Shown here one piece after another: positions 57,923 to 64,000 of a DNA stretch of 64,000 bases. The notes beneath the pieces are model-generated. The model did not search any database. It was not told the DNA's origin and saw only the letters and a program-made list of their open reading frames with translations. The first letter of the stretch is position 1, and the number at the start of each line of letters is the position of its first letter. The position numbers were made by a program, and so were the translations under genes. Source of the stretch: Lentinula raphanica (taxonomy: Eukaryota > Basidiomycota > Agaricomycetes > Agaricales > Omphalotaceae); contig JANVFP010000007.1 in assembly GCA_027919835.1 (NCBI GenBank), positions 1,240,001 through 1,304,000 of the forward strand, in the 5' to 3' direction.

Positions 57923-60900
57923 ATGGACGATAACGGTGGCATGGATCCAGCCGTTATCCAACCTTCCCACACCTCAACTACCACCAATTCCACCTCTAAA
58001 CCCAATAAACGCAAGCGCAGTAACCGAAAACGGTCTTCGGCGCCGTCGAAAACGTCGAAAACAACGCAACCACCTCCGGCTCCAATCGCGTCTTCTACGA
58101 ACGATGCATCTGGCACCAAGGAGAAGGCGACCAAGGAGACGGCAACCGCGGTTACGGAAAACCAAGACGAAGAGGAGGAGGAGGAGGATGCTCCACGAAA
58201 GCGAGGCCATAAGGGCAACTTTCAAGGGGCTCGGTTGAAGTTTTTGGAGGCGTCGCTCCAGGACTACGTGAAGGCGAAACCCCGAGGGCCCTGTTTCTCC
58301 AGGATATCCTCTCAGTCGTTTGAGAAATGGCCTTGGCACGAGAACGACAAACAACCCGAACGTTTCGACGTCCTCGACTCTGAAGACTCGACTTTATCTG
58401 CCGAAGCTTGAGCTGAGTTGCTTGAAGAACGAAAGAACGCTCAGGATACCGTTCAATCCGCAGGAAAACAGGTGAGTTATTGCAATATTCGTTTCATTCA
58501 TACATTCGCTAACACGAAATCTATTCGCAAGCAACTTGAACGTTGGTTTTGGCGTAATGCGAAGAAGGCTACCCCCGCCGTTCCCTTACAATCGACACCG
58601 CTAGCGCCTCTTCTTCGTAAAGCCCTCGGCTTTTCTGGAGGAGCTCCTCGTCGTTCAACCTTGTACAAATTCTGGATGCGGAAGCCTGAGAACAAGCCAA
58701 AGGTGCAAGAGGCCGTGCAAGCTCGACTTGCTAAAGAGGTTGTGGAGAAGTCGATGCTCTTGAAGCTCAGATGTGAGGTGGCGGAGGCGTTGTTCGAGGA
58801 CGAACCGGAAGAAGTTAAGCAGGACGTCGAAGAGCATGTCGAAGAAATCTATCAGCAGCAACTGGAGCTATTCAAGAAAATCACTACAGGCGAACCGGTA
58901 TCGTTGGAGGAACTCGGCGAAGGTCGAAATGCTGAAGAACTACGGGAAATGTAAGTGTACCTTTGTGCTTCGCGAATCCTCTAATGATATCCTACAGATG
59001 TCGTGAATCCCTAACGAAATTTTTGCAACCTCTTTTGGATCTCCTACGTCTCTATACGGGCTTGAAGTTTTGCTTGTTAGGCGGTGCTCCTCCTTCAAAC
59101 GACGACGACGACTTCTTTCTTCTTACGTGAGTCTCAATCTTCATCGTTTGATTCTTTGACTCATCCATTCGTTAGAATCAACTCCGGCGAAACCACCGGT
59201 TTGAATCCTCAAACTTTCCAGAACTGGCATAACGAATACTTCACTAAAAACGTAATGGCTCTCTTCATGTTATTCTTGTGTAACCAAGATCCAAGTATGT
59301 ATTTTTCTCATTAACGCTCGACTTCATACTAACTGTGCTAAATGTGATCACAGAGGAACTTCTCGGTGACCCGGGCATCATCCACCCTGACAGCAATGGA
59401 GCTAGTTCAAACGTCAAGGCGACGACGGCTGGTAGCTCCCTCGATGACCCTACACTTATTTCCATGGCAGAACCCGACTCGGCTCGTACTCGTCCATCTC
59501 GAAAACAACGGAAACGGCGACGAACCACAAAACATCGACGTCGTACGAGGGGGAGTGATTCAGACAGGGACGACGATTCGGCCAGTTCCAGCGAGGATGA
59601 GCTTACATTTCGAGACGAGAATGGAAAGGTCGTTTATCTCTCTGACATGAAAGGACGTGTCATCGAAACTCGGCAACAAGATCTCGTCATTCAGCACTTC
59701 GAGGCCGAGTCCACGCCTGAGCCTGATAGGCCACTACCGGATGTGGTCAAACTTCATCTCGCCTCTATTCTGACTGAGTCTCGACGAGACATTATAGGCA
59801 TGCTCAATTCACAGACCGGTATTGTTTGGGATCACAACGTCGAAGTTCTCACCAGGGAAGCTGAGGTGTGGAAGGCCGGTCTCCGCCCAATTGAACCCGA
59901 ATCATCAATCCCTTCAGCGTCGGCTATATCTTCCCGTGACACTCATACAAACCCCGTTCAAGCTGGATCCGAATCCTTGGGCTCTACGCTGCCTTCTCGT
60001 TCTTCATTTACGCGTGTCCCCGGGTTTCGACATGCATCTGAGTCTCGGGGTGATACCAACATGGTCCTTGAGAATATCTATCAGCTGGAGGATCATGAAC
60101 TTCGCCTCTCCTCTTCTACAAATCTGACAAGTAATGTAAGGCCACCTGTTCGATTTGGTTCCGTTCCCGCATGTCTCCCTGACGGCGGAAATCTTGACAT
60201 GTCGTGGCTTCCCTCACGTTCCGGACTTTCGAAGACGCCGCCCGTAGCTACTGATATCTCTTTGAATTCATCGCAACGTAACGATATTGTCCGCTCTCGG
60301 CCCAAGCCAAAACCCTTACCTCGACGTGCAAGGGTTACTTCTTCCCCTCTAACTCTGACTCCGCCTGCGGCCTCTTCGTCGAATGAATCGAGTAATCTTC
60401 ACGTCGCGTCTTCGAATGAAACTTCAGCAGCGAGTCAATCTCAAAATTTGCAAGAGCAGGTTGACCTCGACAACTGTCCAAGCTGGCTTACAAAAGCCAT
60501 TGCAGCTCTCGGCGGTCTAGAGCAAGATATCCCTGAGTGGAACAAGACTCTCCAAGCACTAGTGACGTTAGAGCGTTCGTACGACTTCGATGATCCGAGC
60601 GGAAGGGTAAGTACATCGAATTCTAGAATCTGGTCTATATTGATATGTTATTCTCTCAGACGGCTTCTTTCAGCGCTGCCAAAGGTGTTCGTCCTTCATT
60701 GGTGGAGTGGTTTTTCAAGAACCGCAAGAATGTTGAAGCGACCCTGAAGCACCACTTTGACATTACGGCGAAGAAATTAGGCGAGGATATAGGGAAGTGG
60801 TGGTCGGTGATAAATCCGGAATGGCGAGAAAGGGATCGTGAAAATCGGATTGTCCCTGGCGGCGAAGGTGAAGGAACTTGGAACAGTGTTCACAAACCCG

Positions 60901-61181
60901 GTCAATGTGGTATGATTACCGTGTTGGTGTGCATCCGCTGGTGGTTTCTCAGGGCAAAGGACGACAACGAGGAGATGGCGAAATGCTTATTGCTGTTGTC
61001 CGATGTCCAAGCCGTACTCGAGGACATGGCTTATGAACGCGGGTAAGTGGTTACCGTAATCGTCAGCTTTATTTCTGTTCACCGGTTTCTCAGAGCATAC
61101 GACCGACGCCTCAAGCGCAAACCACCTCCCTCTCTCGCATCCGATGAAACTCGGCCTCTTCGACGAACCCGCGCAACATGA
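57923..61181 (+). pseudogene. Mushroom-expanded hypothetical passenger protein, one TGA
   Basis: Seven exons with exact phase agreement: 57923-58471, 58532-58950, 58998-59126, 59176-59294, 59354-60606, 60660-61042 and 61094-61181; 979 codons. The N-terminus is basic (KPNKRKRSNRKRSS) and followed by RKRGHKGNFQGARLKFLEAS. Later motifs are STLYKFWMRKPENKPKV, RESLTKFLQPLLDLLR, TINSGETTGLNPQTFQNWHN and NVMALFMLFLC. After these come a long Ser/Arg-rich linker, then CPSWLTKAIAALGG, VRPSLVEWFFKNRKNV and DIGKWWSVINPEWRERDR. These are hallmarks of a large family of hypothetical proteins seen in many copies in Agaricomycetes; the function is unknown. One in-frame TGA at 58409-58411 (GCT TGA GCT) is the only lesion in nearly 3 kb of coding sequence. 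Translation could restart after it, so the call is between intact-but-misread and young pseudogene. Confidence 0.75.
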
Positions 61182-61459
61182 ACCTCGAATGGATACTTCA
61201 TTGAACCCACTGCACTGCTTGCTAATTCCGCTACAGACATTTATCGATAATTACTCTACGCACATTGTATATACAGTAGCCTACAGTACATAGCTCATCC
61301 AACGTAGCTCAATGGAGCCTTTGATAGTAATACAGACCAAGTCAGTATGACATAGTATGACATGTGAACATTTTTGAATATTAATAAGGTCTGAGCGTGG
61401 GAAGACGTAAGAGTTTTTCTTATCGATGCGATTTGAATACTCTTTCGACACTTTCCCCC

Positions 61460-62463
61460 ATGTCGCAGGAAACCTTCACGCGTTTTGGCATCTGTAGACC
61501 AGCTTATTTTCCCGATGGTATTCCAGGACTTGCCCAGAATCAAAGAACCCATGGATATTATGTGATCACCGATGGACCATCCGCCGGTATTTACAAGTAC
61601 TGGTAAGTCTTTCAAACATGAACATTTGAATCTCGACACACTAATTTCAATGTCTAAAAGGAATTTAGCCAAATATCGTGCTGATCGCTCTAAGAAGACC
61701 GCTCATGGAGTTATTAATCTGGAGGCGGCTTGCGACGTTTGGGGTTGGACTTGCAAGGAGTATCATAAGCATGACAACCGTGATAGTCTGGTTGTTACTG
61801 CTGCATCGATCCTCTCGCCCGCGCCTGTGCCCGCGCCCGTTCCCGCGCCTGTGCCCACTACGCAGAATACTACCACTCCAGACCCACTAGAGAAAGTAGA
61901 TGAAGTAGATGAAGTAGACGAATCCCCTGACGCTAGACTCAATGGCTTTAACAAATATGCCAAGCCTAATCCTCCCGATCTCAATGCAGTGAACCCTTTT
62001 CTTTTATCTACCTTCGTAAAACCATCAAATGTATCGAAAGTCGTTTCGTCTGCCACGCTCAAACCATCTTCCTCCAAGAATCGTTCTCGTAGTCCCACGA
62101 AACCGATCTTCATGACCGCGAATCAATCGAATACGGATACGGACTCGATCTCTGCTCAGTTATCAGCTCAATCGATTGGACAATCGACGACCAAAAAACA
62201 GAGTTCGAGTCGATCACAAAGTCCGAAGAAGTCTGCCTCTGACGGACTGTATGTGGTTAAATGGGGAGACTCATATGAGATCCATACCGATATGTAATTC
62301 TAATTTCCCTTGCTGCTACAAGCCTTAAACTGAATCTGTATTATATGACAATAGGCAAGCAGCAAGGAAATCATTCGAAATAGCGCAGAGCTTACAGTTC
62401 GAAGTCACGATGCGATACTCTGCCTCGATCGATACCGCGTTGGCCTTTGCTAAGGAAGGATAA
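61460..62463 (+). CDS. Protein with an RNase H1 N-terminal (viroplasmin-like) domain
   Basis: Three exons, 61460-61602, 61661-62293 and 62355-62463, in consistent phase give 294 residues. The first ~60 residues contain GYYVITDGPSAGIYKYW, then NLAKYRADRSKKTAHGVINL, the pattern (YxVxxGxxxGIYxxW ... GV ...) of the small hybrid-binding domain at the N-terminus of RNase H1, also called viroplasmin-like. The middle is Pro/Ser-rich with PAPVPAPVPAPVP and DEVDEVDE repeats. The C-terminus, restored by the last splice, reads LYVVKWGDSYEIHTDM, AARKSFEIAQSL, DTALAFAKEG and could be a degenerate second copy of the same fold. No RNase H catalytic domain is present. It lies between the passenger gene and the KDZ transposase on the same strand, which suggests it belongs to the same mobile locus. 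Clean reading. Confidence 0.6.
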
Positions 62464-62786
62464 TGGAATTTGACACATGCTGAATGTCTACCTATTGCAA
62501 TTTGCTACTCGATGCCCTTAGTATACGCTCGCAATCCGCGATCTCAGTCAAATATTTCACTTGTTTCGGACTCGAAAACTGTTACATACCGTCACTTACC
62601 GTGCTTACCAGAGCTTACCTATCAATCATTACATATTGTCAGTCAGTCACAATGTCACACAACCTGTGTTTCGCCTCCACCACTTCGCGATGTAAAAGAA
62701 AAGAAAATTCAACCTTGTGACAAGAATCCATTCAAGGTAAATAAAACCTCACGCCGCATGCTCAACATGCTTGTTTACTGATCTTT

Positions 62787-63438
62787 ATGGCGTCGTCGTC
62801 TTCCAAAGGAAAATCCTCCAAAAAGCACCAAGGAACTACTGTTCAACGTCTCAAACTTTCGGACATTATTCCATCTCAACGCAGTCACACTCATATTCGC
62901 TCAGAAACTCTCAACGCCAGCGGACAAGTTGTCCAAACTCAAATTCCTGCCGAAATACCTGCTCCTCTTCTAAAGAAAAGGCGTATCATCGCGACCGGAA
63001 ACCCTGCTTCTGAACAGAGACTGAACGATCTGCTGCAGTTCGCACTGGTGAACGGCGAACATATTCCTACCGTCGAAGTTGAAGATTTCACGAAATTGAC
63101 TCCAGAAGCGCTCGACCATCATTTGAATGACTTCAAAAAACGCCAACGTCGATATGCGGTTTCTGTGAGTTGTTAATCCTCATTTTCTTCGATGTTTTCT
63201 CACTAATCGCGTTTGGAAGGATAGGCCGTTTCTCGAATGGGTGCCACAAAGAAACGAGTATCTAGCAGAACTAATCAGGGACGAGGGGAGGGGGGACAGT
63301 CCTCTTGAAGAGTGTTGGAAATGTGGAGGGGAGGACGCCCCGTTGTATCGTTGCGTTTCGGGGTGTTTTTCTAGCGGTCTAGTATGTGAAGAGTGTTGTA
63401 GGGTCGATCATCTAGACAGGCCGCTAGATCTGGTAGAG
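62787..63438 (+). CDS. KDZ transposase N-terminus with CxC2 cysteine cluster (partial)
   Basis: Two exons, 62787-63164 and 63220-63438, in phase 0. The N-terminal ~125 residues are basic and Ser-rich, with HTHIRSETLNASGQVVQTQI. The second exon holds the CxC2 cysteine cluster of KDZ transposases: DRPFLEWVPQRNEYLAELIR, DEGRGDSP, ECWKCGG, PLYRCVSGCF, LVCEECCRVDHLDRPLDLV. The Cys pairs and His form a predicted zinc-binding module. A donor GTATGCC follows at 63439, but the expected next exon is not seen before the window ends; instead an LTR-like repeat begins at 63487 inside the intron. The transposase core is therefore beyond the window or displaced by that insertion. In this superfamily the cluster precedes the core nuclease domain. 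Confidence 0.82.
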
Positions 63439-63486
63439 GTATGCCTTGTGTTTGCGTCGCGTTTTTTTTAACCTCACGTACTATCT

Positions 63487-64000
63487 GTTATGAAGCATAA
63501 CATATGTTCCCTGCCCCCCTACAAATTTCCTCAATACTCCTGGGATTATTCCTCATTAATTCCGCATTTTTACAGCTCAGATATGCTTTAAACCAAGCCC
63601 ATGGTCTCGGATCTGCACTATTCCTTTTCTGGATCTAATATAACAAGTTCCGGACCTATTTCCGGTCTAATTTCCCACGGTCTAACCATACTTGGAGATT
63701 TCCCCTTTCAGTGACTCAATCCTTATTGTCTTGATCTAGCTCCGGAGTATTTTCCCACGGATTTACACTAACATTGGGACTATTCCTTTTCAGGATTCCA
63801 TTCTAGCTATTCTTGGTCTAGTTCAGGAACACTTTCCCATGGTTTCACAATGACATGGAACTATGCCTTTTCAGGATTCCAGACTAGCTATTCTTGATCT
63901 AGTTCAACAGAAGGCTGTTCAATATGACTCGAGTCCAGTCATATTGACTCAGGATGACAGAAAACACCCCATGTGAATTAGGAACAATACAAATGAGTCA
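63487..64000 (+). mobile_element. LTR-like sequence entering the KDZ transposase intron
   Basis: Starts TGTTATGAAGCATAACATAT and matches the inverse of 9131-9030 over about 100 bp. It continues to the window end without coding sequence and includes a tandem array (63598-63915). A TG palindrome start and repeat-rich body fit an LTR. The other end, target duplication and any internal genes are outside the window. Confidence 0.45.
63598..63915 (+). repeat. Four degenerate ~80-bp tandem units
   Basis: Units start at CCCAYGG near 63598, 63674, 63754 and 63836 (spacing 76, 80, 82). They share CCCATGGTTT, GACTATTCCTTTTCAGGATT, CTAGCTATTCTTG and TCTAGTTC. The last two units are the most alike. Confidence 0.8.

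Noticed and set aside
57901..58354. Minus frames of 105 and 126 codons opposite the passenger gene
   Set aside because: Shadows; the plus strand has seven exons in exact phase with family motifs.

Overview
The window looks like an accessory, transposon-rich stretch of an Agaricomycete (mushroom-type basidiomycete) nuclear genome. The reasons are genes with many short GT..AG introns, a cerato-platanin gene, a DUF6698 gene, a Plavaka transposase, KDZ (Kyakuja-Dileera-Zisupton) transposase pieces including a CxC2 cysteine cluster, and hypothetical families expanded in mushrooms. Product names come from remembered family motifs; no database search was possible.

Layout. 0.7-3.9 kb: an intact USP10/Ubp3-like deubiquitinase gene. 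4.4-7.7 kb: a long-inverted-repeat element rich in GGTAATACC words. 9.1-11.2 kb: a decayed ORF and a second, truncated copy of the deubiquitinase 3' end. 11.3-14.2 kb (minus): a NACHT-ankyrin NLR-like gene with 11 near-identical ankyrin repeats and several frameshifts. 15.1-15.7 kb: a hAT-like MITE. 17.7-23.7 kb: a foldback element carrying a mariner-like MITE and a 3.35 kb PIF/Harbinger element (two genes, TTA target duplication). 23.8-24.4 kb: a truncated THI4 relic. 25.9-33.7 kb: a KDZ-type element with ~0.3 kb terminal inverted repeats, a transposase C-terminus and a plus-strand passenger gene that is split by a 3.3 kb foldback element. 34.1-35.4 kb: a decayed secreted-protein locus. 38.2-41.3 and 42.0-45.0 kb: two almost identical 3.06 kb foldback elements inserted in an unrecognised minus-strand locus. 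45-49 kb: a hypothetical gene and a CNNM/Mam3 relic. 49.3-53.5 kb: a nearly complete Plavaka transposase gene. 54.1-54.5 kb: a cerato-platanin gene with damaged ends. 55.4-57.6 kb: an intact DUF6698 gene. 57.7-64 kb: a second KDZ-like locus (979-codon passenger gene, a gene with an RNase H1 N-terminal-like domain, and a CxC2 KDZ transposase N-terminus), entered at its right side by an LTR-like repeat.

How it fits together. Only the deubiquitinase, the DUF6698 gene and the gene at 61.5-62.5 kb read as clean genes. Most other coding units are transposon genes or passengers broken by one or a few lesions. In the exon models rebuilt here, every in-frame nonsense codon is TGA (nine cases), never TAA or TAG, which suggests C-to-T decay at CGA codons. 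Three foldback elements carry perfect 7-bp target duplications, so they belong to one mobile, non-autonomous family whose transposase is not visible in the window. Exon boundaries were read by eye from splice consensus and reading frame.
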